A stretch of DNA of 64,000 nucleotides from positions 17,616,542-17,680,541 of the forward strand of contig NC_054083.1 in the NCBI RefSeq assembly GCF_017562075.2. Direction: 5' to 3'. The notes beneath the pieces are model-generated. The model made no database searches, was not told where the DNA came from, and saw nothing but the letters and a program-made list of their open reading frames with translations. The position numbers were made by a program, and so were the translations under genes. This document shows, piece after piece, positions 1 to 12,003 of this stretch (position 1 is its first letter; every line of letters starts with the position of its first letter). Origin of the DNA: Anopheles merus (lineage: Eukaryota; Arthropoda; Insecta; Diptera; Culicidae).

Positions 1-873
1 GTTAAAAGGTTTTTTTTTACCTCTGTGAATACACATCTTTTTTTGATTGGTAAAAGGCTATTCACAAATAAAGTAACGCTTTTAAAGCGATGGAGATAAT
101 TTTTACATTGTTAATGTTAACTGACATTACAGAAGGGCCTTTTCGTTTATTATAATACCCTACTTCTAATGTTTAATAATCAGCAATACATAAACAATTC
201 GGCCAATACTTTCAATAACGCACAATTAGTCTTGCTACGTAAGCTTAAAGCTAAATAAATTTGCTCGCGTCTATCTCATATATTCATTCTCGCTACAATT
301 CGTTCAACATTCGCTAAATAGTTTCGAAACTTCTTCTGCCTTAACACAAATCATAGGTTTTATTTTTTCCCATTACTGGAATAAAGAGTCTCAATAATTT
401 TTAAATAACTTTTTTTTAGAATAAAATATAATACAGTAAGTAATAGTATATAGTAATACATAGTAATTATGAAGTTCTCAGGCTATTAGTTTTTAGTCAT
501 TATTGTTATGATCTGCTGTAATCGGTCAGCTAAAACGTTATAAACTGTAGAAATAGCTATTATCATTGCAGATATTCTCATCACGAATGAATTCTCATTC
601 AAAAATATAAAGTTCCAAAAACTTAAAAATGGTTAGGTAACAAGAATCAAACAGTTATGTAATTAATAGATCTAACGGACTTCTAATGTTGCATTTTGTA
701 TCACAAGGCGAAAACTCCCTGCACTATTACCTATTGTTTGCCTAAGTAGTGTTATGTTTGATTTCTTATTTGTTTAAAATTAGTTTATTTAGCCCGTTTA
801 CAGAGTTTCGCAGTCGATTCTATGAAGGCATATGCAAAAACCATGGCGTATGATATTTGATTTTGGTATATAG

Positions 874-1490
874 TAGTGATGGGCGGGTCGACCCGAACCT
901 ATTGGGTCGGAGCCATCCGTAAGCGACCCGGAGTCGTTCGGGTCGACCCGAAAGGAACAAGTAGGTTCAGTGGGTGCAACTACTCCGGTAGGTGCGAGAA
1001 AGCATAAGCGACTCTGACCCGTTGGTGCAACGAGTTCGCGTCGGGTCGGGCCACGGTAGGTTCAGTTTGACCCGCGGGTGCAGCGAGTTCGGGTCGACCC
1101 GACTGATGAGCAGGTGCGAGAAAGCATAAGCGACTCCGGCCCGTTGGTGCAACGAGTTCGGGTCGGGTCGTGTCAAGGCAGGTTCAATCCGACCCGACCC
1201 GACCCGTACTCGCTGCACCAACGGATCGAAGTCGCTTATGCTTTCTCGCACCTACTCATCAGTCGGGTCGACCCGAATCGCTGCACCCGCGGGTCAAACT
1301 GAACCTACCGTGGCCCGACCCGACGCGAACTCGTGCACACAACGGGTCAGAGTCGCATAACTTTTCTAGCTACCTACGGAGTAGTTGCACCCACTGAACC
1401 TACTTGTACCTTCCGGGTCGACTCGAACGACTCCGGGTCGCTTACGGATGGCTCCGACCCGATAGGTTCGAGTCGACCCGCCCATCACTA
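874..1490. mobile_element. Palindromic hAT-like MITE, copy 1
   Basis: A 617-bp element whose halves are inverted copies of each other. The termini read TAGTGATGGGCGGGTCGA on both strands. GGGTCG/CGACCC modules recur throughout, and a module around 'gcgagaaagcataagcgact' appears twice in each orientation. The flanks GTATATAG and GTGTATAA are compatible with a degraded 8-bp target duplication. TIR sequence and duplication length suggest the hAT superfamily. It has no coding capacity; ORFs across it are palindrome artefacts. Confidence 0.8.
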
Positions 1491-1852
1491 GTGTATAACA
1501 TCTGCTTTCATATACCCCAATACTCTCCATTTAAATTCTGGAATTTATTGCTTTCCTTATCCCGATAAAATAACTTGCCCCTCGAGATGTCACTCACACA
1601 ATGAAAAAAGACTGAACTATTCGAATAGCTGATACTTTATTAGAAAAATCTTTGGCCATTGTTAGAAATATTTGCTCGCTGGAAATATGCTTCTTATACA
1701 ACGATTTTCTCACACATTAAACATTCCATTCACGGTCGGTGCATGGTTTAATGCAATCAGTAGCACAAGAAGCATAGCAACATTGCCCCACCATGTATAA
1801 CCGGTAACCTAACCAGCAAACGTCCGTTTTCAATTCAACTTCTCACGTGCAG

Positions 1853-2786
1853 ATATGCAAAGCATTCAATCAGTTCGGCGAACAGAAGCTGGAGATCCAT
1901 CTCACGATCAGCAACGAGCTGGCGTGGCGCACATACATCCCCAGATCCAGATTATCAACTCGGGCAATTCGGCCCTGCTGAACTGCTCCATCTACGGCAG
2001 CGAGGTGAACAAAATCGAATGGTTTCACAACGGACAGGAGCTGTTTTCTAACGGTCGCTCGGAACGCAGGTACAATAACGCGCGCGCCTCCGGTCCTTCC
2101 CAACCAAGGACGCGTCGGATCTTCACAAATATGCATCTTCTCGTCTCTTTCTTTACTTTTTTACTACTCCTTTGTTGGGCTATTTTTCTCCCCATCGATT
2201 GTTTGCCATTTTGTTCCACCTGTCTATCCCGGCACTCCCTCTATGCTTATCATCATTTTGACGTTTTTACTCTTTACACTTTGCCTCGTCCACCAGCATG
2301 AGTCTGCTGTCGGCAAACACACTAAAAATTGATAGGGTAAGCAAGAAGGATCAAGGAATTTATCAGTGCATTGTGTCGAATGCACGCAGCAGCGCTCAGG
2401 GCAGCTCGGAATTGAAACTCGGAGGTATGTATTGGTGTGCCGGGCCCTGCGAGCAGGCAAAGTTTTATCGGTCCCTTTTTTGCTCCCGCATCACTCGCTC
2501 GCCCATCCATCCACCAGAAAGCCCACCGGAGATAAGCTATGGCTTTGTGGAGCAGAATGTGCGCGCCTCGGCGTACATCTCGCTGAAATGCTCGGCGGCC
2601 GGGTCGCCCCACCGCTTTGGTCTGGCTGCTCGACTACCAGCCCATCCTCGACGTCCTCGTCACTGCACCGTACACGATGGATCAGTTTCTCGACATCAAC
2701 AGTCACGTAACGACGCACCTCAACATCAGCCACGTGCACAGCGACGACGGCGGGCTGTACACCTGCGTCGCGTCCAACAGCATGGG
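1853..2786 (+). pseudogene. Broken duplicate of Dscam exons 8-10
   Basis: The exon 8 equivalent is 1,853-2,069, exon 9 is 2,297-2,424, and exon 10 starts at 2,518 and is cut by the N gap. Exon 8 is 217 nt here against 215 in the intact copy, because two extra bases near 1,922 shift the frame. The exon 10 copy has further small indels near 2,610-2,670. The regions would encode the end of Ig3, Ig4 and most of Ig5. As written the sequence cannot be translated through. The lesions cluster towards the contig end, which fits sequencing error better than decay. Confidence 0.85.
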
Positions 2787-2886
2787 NNNNNNNNNNNNNN
2801 NNNNNNNNNNNNNNNNNNNNNNNNNNNNNNNNNNNNNNNNNNNNNNNNNNNNNNNNNNNNNNNNNNNNNNNNNNNNNNNNNNNNNN
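2787..2886. other. Assembly gap (100 N)
   Basis: Exactly 100 undetermined bases. The sequence after the gap does not continue the Dscam exon 10 that precedes it, so the gap joins contigs that are not shown to be contiguous. Confidence 0.99.
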
Positions 2887-5001
2887 AGCATCCGTACGCC
2901 GCGTGGCCGTCTCGCCATTTACATGCGAGAATGTGAATGAGAATGAGAAGCGTCATCTCGCTACACATACGTGTGTATGTTGTACCTTTCGGTGGAGTGG
3001 GAAGTCCCACCAACACATGCACACACATACACACATACACATACATACACACATATAAACCCATATGAGACATGGCACGGCATGGGCAAAACGCGTGCGC
3101 GCTCCGCCTGAAGTGGAGGAGGTTTTGCCGCCCCCTGCGTGGGGTGGTCGGCAGGATGGAACGGCAGGCTCGACTCGTACACAGACACATGATGGAAATT
3201 TGTTTATATATCATGTATCATTCCGAAAGGATTCTTGCGCTGGAGAGGATATGATTCTATTTGAAATGATATAGTTGGCGGTTGGCGTTCGTAGCGCGAG
3301 GACGTGTACCGTGTTGGTGTACGCCAGGTCTCTGGGCGCAATTGCAGCGCGGGAATTGTTGGTTCACTCGCAGTGGAAACATTGGCTGGAATACAGTAAG
3401 TGTGTGTGTGTGTGTGAAGTGAAGGAGTGAATATCGAGCTAAGCTGATGCGCACATCAAGCATGCCTTGAGTTGGCAGTTGGACGTTGTTGGAAAGTGTT
3501 TTAATTCCGCTGGAGTACATGAAGTACTCACTACAGGGACGCAGTAATGGTAGGACGTGGATTGCGCGGGGAAGGATTGCTAAGCACCGGCTTAATTTCT
3601 CAAACACATACAGTGCGGGATGGCAACAGTGAAAGTGAGTGAGTGACGATGTGTGCATCCTCCACCGCACAAGGACGGTGTCTGTGCTTGGTACCTTCTT
3701 TCTGCCTGTCATTTCAACTTCACCATCATCGCCAGCATTAAGCGGCTGGTGCCAGTCGCCGTTAAAAGCGCACGTCGTGCGGCTCACCCGGCCCGGCCGA
3801 GCTACCGAAGCCGTAGTACCAGTGGAGCATTCATCCTTTTTGCTGAAAAGGTACATTATCACTTTGCATTGCCGCCATCGCGCCGCACTGCCGCTGCACA
3901 GGACGGATCTGCCACGGCTATCACTCTGATTTTATTATTTCCACCCCGAAAACCCCGTAAACCTTCCCGCCCCGACGGTCGTGATTGCAGCTTCAGACGA
4001 CAGTACGGGATCGTACCTATGTATTGGGAGGGAGGACCGTGTTAGAAGGCATGGCTCTGTATCATCATCGCAACTGTTTGTATCTCGTCATACCGCAAGC
4101 CTGCCTGTCTGCTCGTCCTTTAAGGGCTCCACCACCGTGCTCCGTCCTTTGCAGGCACACAGCCACACGCACACCTACACACGCATATATGGGCGAGAAA
4201 ACGAGATTGATACGCATCGTTAAACATGCAAAGAGCGGTGACACACATATAGCAGCCGCTCGCAGAAGTGATAAGTATTGTTAATTTTGGGGATCTGTGG
4301 AGAGCTCGCTGAAATGTACCGTCCAGCTTCACGCAAAGCGTTTAAAATTTAGGATGAGCTATTGAAACGGTTATTTTTCCCGTTAAATTTCCACTTCCTG
4401 TGCAGGTATGGAAATAGAATACCCGGTTACGGAAGGTAGCGAAGCACATGATGCGCACTCCTCCTGACACTGTTCAACTCGATGGCACCACTGCCACAGT
4501 TACACATACCCCAGTGCTAGTGTGAGGAGGAATAATTGTCCACCTTTTGTGCCTCCGTTGACCTTTCTCTCACCCCTTTCCGAGTCACAGAAATACACAC
4601 ATATACACACGCAAGCACTCAGGAGGAGGCAAGGAGGAGCAACGCACTGGCTGGTGGTGATGAAGTGTGCAGCGAGCAACGAGTTGAGTCCATGTGTTTG
4701 CTCAACAGTTTCTCGAGTGTGTACGCCAGTCCTTCCCCGGAACAGTCCCGGGCCGAGGAGGACCGCTGGGAGCAGTTTGGGGCACGGGAGTCGGGACGGT
4801 CGGGATGATACTCGAGCGAGAGATGATGATTTATTGCTCTTCGGTTTCGTACTTTTGAATAATTATGTGAATTGCAGTACTCGGCACAGCACAACACACT
4901 TCTCGGTCCAGCAGAGGTCCACCGGCTCCAAAACTGTAGCCAGCCAGTACATAAGTGGATACATACGGGGTATTATATGAAGGTGGCAAGCGACTAGGAG
5001 G
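2887..5001. other. Non-coding region after the gap
   Basis: No gene is supported. The stretch has mixed base composition and short CA/GT runs (around 3,017-3,056 and 3,400-3,417). Open frames here lack homology and splice structure. It probably lies upstream of the Dscam transcription start, if the candidate promoter at 5,274 is correct. Confidence 0.6.
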
Positions 5002-5053
5002 ACACAACACACACACACACAACACACACACAAACACACACACACACACACAC

Positions 5054-5141
<88 letters not shown>

Positions 5142-5148
5142 CACACAG
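5002..5148. repeat. (CA)n microsatellite
   Basis: About 145 bases of nearly pure CA dinucleotides with a few AA and CC interruptions. Open frames across it are low-complexity artefacts. Confidence 0.97.
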
Positions 5149-5264
5149 TATCTATATCCCGTGCGCTCGTTACAAAATTCAGATCGGATTTGGCTAGTGG
5201 CCGGTACAGTATTATCGCAGGCGTCGTCCGATATCACCAACCCGCCAAGTGGTGGGATATCAAG

Positions 5265-5310
5265 TCCGTTGTCAGTTCATTCGAATCGGTGCAACGGTGC
5301 ATTGGGCTTT
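5265..5310 (+). promoter_or_regulatory. Candidate Dscam core promoter (Inr)
   Basis: TCAGTT around 5,272 matches the arthropod initiator, with the +1 A at 5,274. The segment GCAACGGTGC falls at +18 to +27 and matches 7 of 10 positions of the MTE consensus. The downstream sequence is rich in GTGAAAAGTGAAA-type runs, common in dipteran 5' UTRs. A plausible donor (AA|GTGAGT) follows at 5,612. This is an inference from motifs only, and the link to the coding exons 12 kb downstream is unproven. Confidence 0.35.
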
Positions 5311-5611
5311 GGGTAGTTCGACGTGAAAGGAAAACTTGCCGCTTCCCCGCGGGAGCGTGGAGTCGGTTGTGAAAGTTGTGTGAAAAGTGAAAGCGATTCC
5401 ACCCACCACCAGCGGCATTTCCGGTACCGGTTGGGGAGGCTTTGACTGGGGTTGGGCATACAAAAAACTACTTTTATTGCGTTCATCGTATCGCAGCGCC
5501 AGTAGGACCGGAAGGTGCAAACGAAAAAAAGGGAACAGCAAAATGTGAAACGCTGTTAATTCTGAGTACGACCGAGCGCGCGTACGTTGGAAGCTGTGAC
5601 GTGACAAATAA
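5274..5611 (+). other. Possible 5' UTR exon of the Dscam gene
   Basis: Bounded by the candidate initiator at 5,274 and a GTGAGT donor at 5,612, with no long open frame on the sense strand. A second possible donor (AAG|GTGAGT) is at 6,859, so the leader could instead use or add an exon ending at 6,858. The next supported acceptor is at 17,259. Confidence 0.25.
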
Positions 5612-7211
5612 GTGAGTAAGAGATTTAAAAAACACACACACACACTCACAAACGGCACACAACAACAACTAACCCGCGTGGTGCAGCTAGAGAACAGGCG
5701 ACAGAAAATGGAGAAAAAAAAGAAGAGGGAAAACATTGCATCCGGAAGCAATTGAATGCAAAACAACCGGCCGCGCGTTGGTCTACACACACACACACAC
5801 ACACTCGGCACGATCCTAGGGGCGGAAAGATTAGCGAGAAGCGAGTGATAAATGGAAAATATGGGACAACAATAACAACGGAAAAAACAGCACACACCAC
5901 GTACAGACGCACCGTCAAATGAATGGATTGTGTGCAGCGGAGGGAAGAAAAAGAGAGAGAGTACAAATGGTCGGAAAAGCCGGAAAGGATAATTGGTCTC
6001 ATTTATATCCTTTTGCCTTCTGCTCGTGCTGCTACCCGACTCCTCGCCTCTGCACGCCTACACGATTTAGCAGTCGCTTCTTTTGATTCCACCGCTCAGC
6101 ATGATTTTTTTTCTCCGGTTTTTGTATCTACATTTGTTTTTCATCTCCCGTCATCCTCCTGTTTTTTTATACTTCTTCCTTTTAATTCGCTTTTCCCTCG
6201 GTGACATAAAAATGGCAAGCACGACTCGCTGCACATGGTGTACGTGTGCTAGGACGGTGCTACAAAAAAAAAAAAAAGGAAACGAATGGGTAAAACGAGA
6301 ACTCTACAGCACGTGCGGCACTACTGCAGGTGCAACAGTGCAACTGGAGTGTAATAAAGTGATGAGATAATAATGCATACACGAGTTCTTCATTTCACGG
6401 TGCAGCGCTGATGAGCACAAAATGATTATGATAATGAAATAGCATAATAGGAGTGGCGGGGCCGCGTGTGCGGAGTGTTTGTTTGAGGGACGTCAACCAC
6501 TGTACGGAATTGGAATTCTCACCAAGCGTGTGTGTGCAGTAAGTGTCATTGTGCGTATTTTTGCGTGTTTTTTGTCTTCTTCTTTCTACCAGCTATGTGC
6601 GTACATGGATCGGAAGCTGGTTAGGGAAAAAAACGAGCCCGTTCGTGGTAAATGCAAGCAGGAGGAAAATGGAAATGAAGTGAATCAGTTGTCATATGCG
6701 TATCAGTGCAGTGGGTGTTTTTATCTCCTTCATCTCGGCGAGTTTAATTTGCCGTAATGTGTACAACGAACGGATGTGAATGGGCGGTTGTGTAGGCCGT
6801 TGGAAAGGACTTGTAGTTATTTGTGTGTGTTTTACAATGCTTTTACACATCAATTAAGGTGAGTCGCACACTTTGGTTAAGTTTTTAATTCAAACAGGTT
6901 CGGTTAAGCTTTTAAAGATATAAAACGATGTACGTGTTCTGGGGCGCTAATCTCTACTGATGTTTGGGTAAAGGCAGCAGCAGCTACAAGATCGGTCGCG
7001 GTTGGATTCTAATCTTTCTAGTAACAGAAAAAAAACAGCTATTTCAATCAGCTGCGCCAAGCGCGAACTTTTGCAGATCAAAATCAAATGCGTCAATGCT
7101 TAGAAGACTTTCATAGCGAAAATAACACACTAACATGTTATTATTGTTGGACACGTACACGAACATAATGATGATCAGCCCTTAAAATTCACTGTCAGGG
7201 CTTAGAAACTA
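5612..7211. other. Probable intron/leader region, no gene seen
   Basis: Contains a short CA run (about 5,789-5,803), an A-tract near 6,264 and the possible splice donor at 6,859. Nothing else is recognisable. Confidence 0.5.
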
Positions 7212-7213
7212 TA

Positions 7214-8459
7214 GGGTAAATGTACCATAGTGGTGCAATTTGTGATGGTACAGATGTATTTTAATGGATTTAAAGTGTCAGGAAGGACAATTTCTGAATA
7301 TTTTAACACATAACAATTGGAATATGTTATATGTTTTATCTTCGTAATCACAACCATTTTTACCATGAAATACATCAAATTTACGAAAAATACATGTTTT
7401 GTGACTGCTTCGTTGTACCTATAATGGTGGTATGGTTCCTATAGTCGTCGTATTGTGTTCCTATCTTCTTCTTTTTTGGCTCAACAACCGCTGTCGGTCA
7501 AGGCCTGCCTGTACCACATACTTGTGGGTTGGCTTTCAGTGACTTATTGATCCCCCTAGCAGGATAGTCAGTCCTACGTATGGCGGCACGGTCCATTTGG
7601 GGCTTGAACCCATGACGGGCATGTTGTTAAGTCGTACTACTAGTTGTCCTATAGTGGTGATAAACAAAGATGGATCAAAAACGCTGTATAATATCAATGG
7701 AACTTAGTTTCGAAGCTGATTTCGTATGATTATTAAGATTACTGCCATAATATTGGTTTCTCGCGTAATTTGATCGTAAAAAATGTATAAATTTGATCGA
7801 TGAAACTATTGACTAAAGTACTGCATAACACCTGTCGTCAACCCATACCCAGAAGAGTTTGCTTGATTTGAAGTCGATTTTTCACTAAACCAAATAAGCG
7901 AATTTTGGCCTTTGTTTGGTAAATTACTTACAGAAAACTCATTTTTGTTGCTTATTTAATGAAAACAGTACAACATGTCAAAAATGTCGTCGAAAAAAAT
8001 CTAAAATTACTTGTTTTTATTGATTTTAGAACTAGGACCACTATAGGAACATGTCTGTTTGTGTACCTATAATGGCACTATCGTAAATAAACACTTAAAA
8101 ATACGTAAATATGGTCAAAAGCCAATGAATTTGAATAAAACAATATCATTTGATGCCAATTATGTCCAAAAATTAATAATTGCGTTGTTATGTGGTCATT
8201 TAGAACGTTAAAAAAAATATGAGTATCGTTCTGAAATCCTAAGAATTTTGGAAAAATGTTGACACATTTCACAAAATAATGGATTTTTCGGTCACTAAGA
8301 AACGGAATGGCCTCATTTCATTTTTAAATCCTTTGTAAAAGGCTAGAGAACATTTCACACTATCGTAGATAACTTAACTACTGTTAATTTATCGTATGAG
8401 ACGTATTTTAGTGCAATACCACCACTATTGGTACTAACTAGCACCAGGTACGTTTACCC
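7214..8459. mobile_element. TA-flanked TIR element, copy 1 (SINE-interrupted)
   Basis: Starts GGGTAAATGTACC and ends with the inverse (GTACGTTTACCC), flanked by TA on both sides as for Tc1/mariner-like or similar elements. It is 1,246 bp, about 1.06 kb without the SINE. A motif of the type CCTATAGTGGT/ACCACTATAGG recurs many times in both orientations, near both ends and inside. No transposase frame is visible, so it is non-autonomous. A partial, diverged copy lies in the opposite orientation at 28,447-29,155. Confidence 0.75.
7465..7646 (-). mobile_element. tRNA-headed SINE inside the TIR element
   Basis: On the - strand the sequence has a B-box-like GGGTTCAAGCC, a body ending GGTTGTTGAGCC and an A/GAAG-rich tail. 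The flanks TCCTAT at 7,459-7,464 and 7,647-7,652 look like a short target duplication. The related element at 28.4-29.2 kb is continuous across this point and so shows the empty site. Confidence 0.8.
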
Positions 8460-8461
8460 TA

Positions 8462-9310
8462 CTGCAGAACAGTTACACTTCAAATTTTGTGCTTTTTATG
8501 ATTATAATGCGGATTCGCAAAACTATGCACTAAAAAATACCTTGCATGATTCGATACCGTAAGGTCGATTTAGATCTTGCGTGAAGGTGAACGTGAAATT
8601 TTAATAATTATTACAATCAAAAGTTAATATTTTAATTAAATAAGAATTAATTGCATTTCCTTGTGATTCCTCGCTGCACATTATTTTTTCACTTAGTTAT
8701 GACTATGCGCTCTGATAATATTGTTTTCATATATCCTCATCAGCACGCAATGTACCCTTTGTCCTGAATTGGCATTGCACAATAACAAGTATATACGGAC
8801 AGCCTTATAAATGGCGCACGGTTAAGCGGTATCCCCTGGAAATAGAATAATTAATTTATGTTCTTTAATTGAATCATTATTCTAGGTTCTGGCAATCAAG
8901 GACAAATTCACCTTAAACAATTTTCATGTTGTTCTAATTGCTGCGACCGGCAGCGAGTTAGAATTTTATACATTGATGGTATTGCTTGGTTGCCCATCTA
9001 GAACGGGAGAGACCAATGCAACATCGCAAATTTGCATTGGTATTGGCATATGTTTCAGCGCGTATGAGTGTTTAAATGCGTTCATTTGGCAATTAATGTT
9101 GATCGCGTAGCTTAAACTCACAAAAAAGCTCTTTATAATTGTTAATTGTCAATGTGTTCTAATCGATTGGACAAAAATTCGTGAAACGTTATCAAAATTA
9201 CATATATTCAGGGGTTGCAATTCGGCCTTTCCAAATGCATTGCTGTTAGCGTTACTACCGTCTAAAGTGCCTTAAAGAAAATAATAAGCCAGTTGCCCTT
9301 CATTGAATTC
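8462..9310. other. AT-rich non-coding sequence
   Basis: No gene, RNA gene or clear repeat is recognised; likely intronic to the Dscam leader. Confidence 0.5.
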
Positions 9311-9390
9311 TTATTCTTCTTTTGGCTGAACAACCGTTGTCGGTCAAGGCCTGCCTGTACCACTTGTGGGTTGGCTTTCAGTGACTTTTG
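9311..9390 (-). mobile_element. SINE fragment (tail half)
   Basis: Matches the tail part of the SINE at 7,465-7,646 (the GGCTGAACAACCG and GTCGGTCAAGGCCTG segments) without the tRNA-like head. Confidence 0.75.
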
Positions 9391-9541
9391 TAAACCAGCT
9401 ATCGAGTTGTGGTAGCTTAAAAACAATGTACATTTATAAAATTCCCAAAAAGGTCTAACTTTGAATAGCAGTGTTATATGTTCTATTGTTCATACAGCAC
9501 TGCTATAAATAAACCATGTTATGAAAGAATAGCGATGATTA

Positions 9542-9730
9542 TCTTCTTTATTTTGCGTAACGTTCTACCTGCACCTGCCGGCCTATACAGGCTTTAGAGA
9601 CTTATTCCGTACGACGCAGCCGGATAGTCAACCCTTGCTACTGGTGGACGGTCCATATGAGGCGTCAACCCATGAAGGGCACGTTATTAAGTCGTACGAA
9701 TGGACAACTGTCAACACAACACGACACTGT
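9542..9730 (-). mobile_element. SINE, second tail type
   Basis: Shares the tRNA-like head (CATGGGTTGACGCC on the - strand in the B-box region, and GTACGACTTAATAACGTGCCC) with the other SINEs. The tail is different, with CGGCCTATACAGGCTTT on the + strand. Confidence 0.7.
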
Positions 9731-10983
9731 CCTAGCAATGATTATAAAAAAAAAAAACATAAACTAAAAAAATTACAGTGACTTGGCAGTTCTTATGCGA
9801 AATCAAAGGAATAATGCAAAAATGTATACCTAATGCTTACAAAAAAAACACGGTCTCATACGCTTTGTGTTTCCCCATACAAAAATACCATTCGTATTTG
9901 TAACTTTTTGTTGGGCACATTGTTGAAGAACCTCCATGAGTGCTATGTGTTCATTCATGGCCACTTGAAAGAGAAGCGCGACAAAAACGCAATAGATGAA
10001 TATTCAATTTCATGCACAGTGATAACATCAGTTGACCATAACCCAGCAACATATTGCTCTCGACGAGTTCCGTCTTTCTACAGCTCCAGCGTAAATGATG
10101 CCAAACGTCACAAGACATTCGACAAATACACTGAACACGGTCACATTTCTACTGCCAACGGTACAACTTTTCCGATTTAGATTTATGGCATTTTTTCTGG
10201 ACTTTTTTCTGTTGCCGCAAGAGCCGAAAAAACGGACCTTTTTTTCGCAGTGCACAGATCACCGGATGCCAAACGAAACGAGAAACAGTGCTAATCAAAT
10301 CGGATGTACGATGAGAATGATTGCCTTGTGTGCGACCTGTTGAATGACTAAATGACTTAACTAGTTTGTTAGTATAAAAAGCATTCGAAGCAATCAAGTG
10401 GAGATTGTGTTTAAAAAATAGTTTTTTGTTTGTTAAACTTTATAGTCGTACAAACTTTATGTATGACATTTATGAACATTGCGAAAAGATAAACAAATTA
10501 AATATAAATTATTAAATCCAAATTTATTACTTGGACAGCACTAACAAATATTAAATTACATCAAAAAGTTAATGGATTGAGAGAGGGGTTTATTAAAAGT
10601 AAAATAGAATCTGCCAATAGTTTGTAACTACAATCTATAACATAGTAAAACATAGGCATCATACATATCATACTAAAATTACCTTATTCATAAGTATTAC
10701 TAAAAGCTATTATATAATGCTTTCATTCATGGGGTTGTCGGAGTTTGCTGATGTTATCTTAATTTTGATCTTGTCAAATGGTTTAATCGAACGTAGCATC
10801 TTTATTGTGCGTGTCATAGTCTTCCTCGGTTGCATAGATCAGTTCAAATGGTCTTCTACTAGGCGTCTCCATCTCTTTTAAATTTCGCATGGATACGCCT
10901 GGTCGTTTGTAGAAACATTTCAATCCACGTTTACTTGTATAAACTGAATATAACTTGAAATACAGGAACAAATAATTTAAAAA

Positions 10984-11140
10984 AGCGGTCCTATCGTACA
11001 GTCACAAACTAGCGTAAATAAAATAAAACATGCCCGTGGTGGGCTCAAGCTTCGTGTGGACCGTTCCTCGTGAAAGGGTTAAGTATCAATAAATACTGAC
11101 TATCTGGTTGCGTGGTACTCAAACCTTTCACGACCAGGGA
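10984..11140 (+). mobile_element. Diverged SINE
   Basis: Reads 'cgtacagtc...acatgcccgtggtgggctcaag...' (segments) in the + direction, similar to the SINE head, then GACTATCTGG-type body sequence. It is strongly diverged and its end is unclear. Confidence 0.55.
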
Positions 11141-12003
11141 AATATTATTCCATCATACAGTACTCGTTATCGGTTGTGCAACTTACATTGAATCGATATT
11201 GTATGACAGAATGTCAAATTAATATATGTGTCCAAGGTGTCAAATGAATAATACATAAATCAAGTTATTTTCTCTTACATTTCATTTACAATAGTATTGT
11301 GTTGGCAAATTTAGTATATATACTGTATGGTCTTAAAAACGTTAAAAATCTCAAAAACCTATAAAGACTGCATGACCGCGCATGCCATTACGCCAAAAAG
11401 AAGAAGGGCGTCTTTTACGACAACCGGTAGTAAAACAAACATTTTAAGTAAGTTAAAAGTAACACAATGGAGTACATCTGTTCCTCAGATACGCGGTTTG
11501 TGCGTTCCAGAGGAATTCTCGTAACTCGAATCTTCGCTATGTCGAATTTCACGTTTTGCATCGAAAATACATGTCTTTCTCGGTATTTTTGATTAAATTT
11601 AGTTCTTTTATACTATTTTTGCTTTATCATTTATTTGATACAATTCGTGCAGAACATTCTGATATTTTTGATTTTTCGGTGGATAATTTTAGAATCAAGG
11701 CAATTTATTCTGCATTGGACAATTCTTGAAGCAAATTTTGATTTGATATGTTAAATTTTGACAACCGCGTATCTCCGAATCCACGTGAGTCGAGAACCGT
11801 GTAACTCGGGAACAGACTGTATTGGATTACTGAACTGTTATTTGGTGTCATTATGCTGAACATTAAGAAAATACTGGAAAACATCTTAGGTATTCTTGTG
11901 CCTCTTGGCTTTAGTCCAACTGAATCCCTTTGAATCAGGAAAACCTCCAAAATTTCGCGAATCTTTTTTTTATGTGAGTATTTCCTTACGCATAAAAAAT
12001 TAA
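11141..12003. other. AT-rich non-coding sequence
   Basis: No supported gene. The short frames here (65-81 codons) show no family similarity. Confidence 0.5.

Larger units (their letters stand above)
1..2786 (+). repeat. Duplicated block, copy 1 (out of order)
   Basis: This block is nearly identical to 25,385-28,171, introns and inserted MITE included. Differences are mostly one- or two-base indels, several in homopolymers and others in coding sequence close to the N gap. It carries Dscam exons 8, 9 and most of 10, yet it lies upstream of the Dscam start codon, so these exons cannot be used in this order. The simplest reading is an assembly artefact: an alternative haplotype or low-quality contig end placed beside the gap. 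A genuine recent segmental duplication is the alternative. The left edge may continue beyond the window. Confidence 0.93.

Noticed and set aside
874..1490. Open frames of 74-94 codons (RVGSG... peptides) on both strands, also at 26,349-26,780
   Set aside because: They are readings of the palindromic MITE, mirror each other on opposite strands, and have no domain.
1853..2786. The first copy of exons 8-10 as alternative (cassette) Dscam exons
   Set aside because: Alternative exons diverge in sequence and share only the exon, not the introns. Here introns and a MITE are also identical and the order relative to the start codon is wrong.
3257..3862. 201-codon - strand frame
   Set aside because: No domain, contains a dinucleotide-repeat stretch; not supported as a gene.
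4831..5240. Cys/Val- and His/Thr-rich frames near 5,000
   Set aside because: Translation of a CA/GT microsatellite.
5272..5895. 207-codon - strand frame rich in Cys/Phe/Ser
   Set aside because: Low-complexity reading opposite to leader-like purine-rich sequence.
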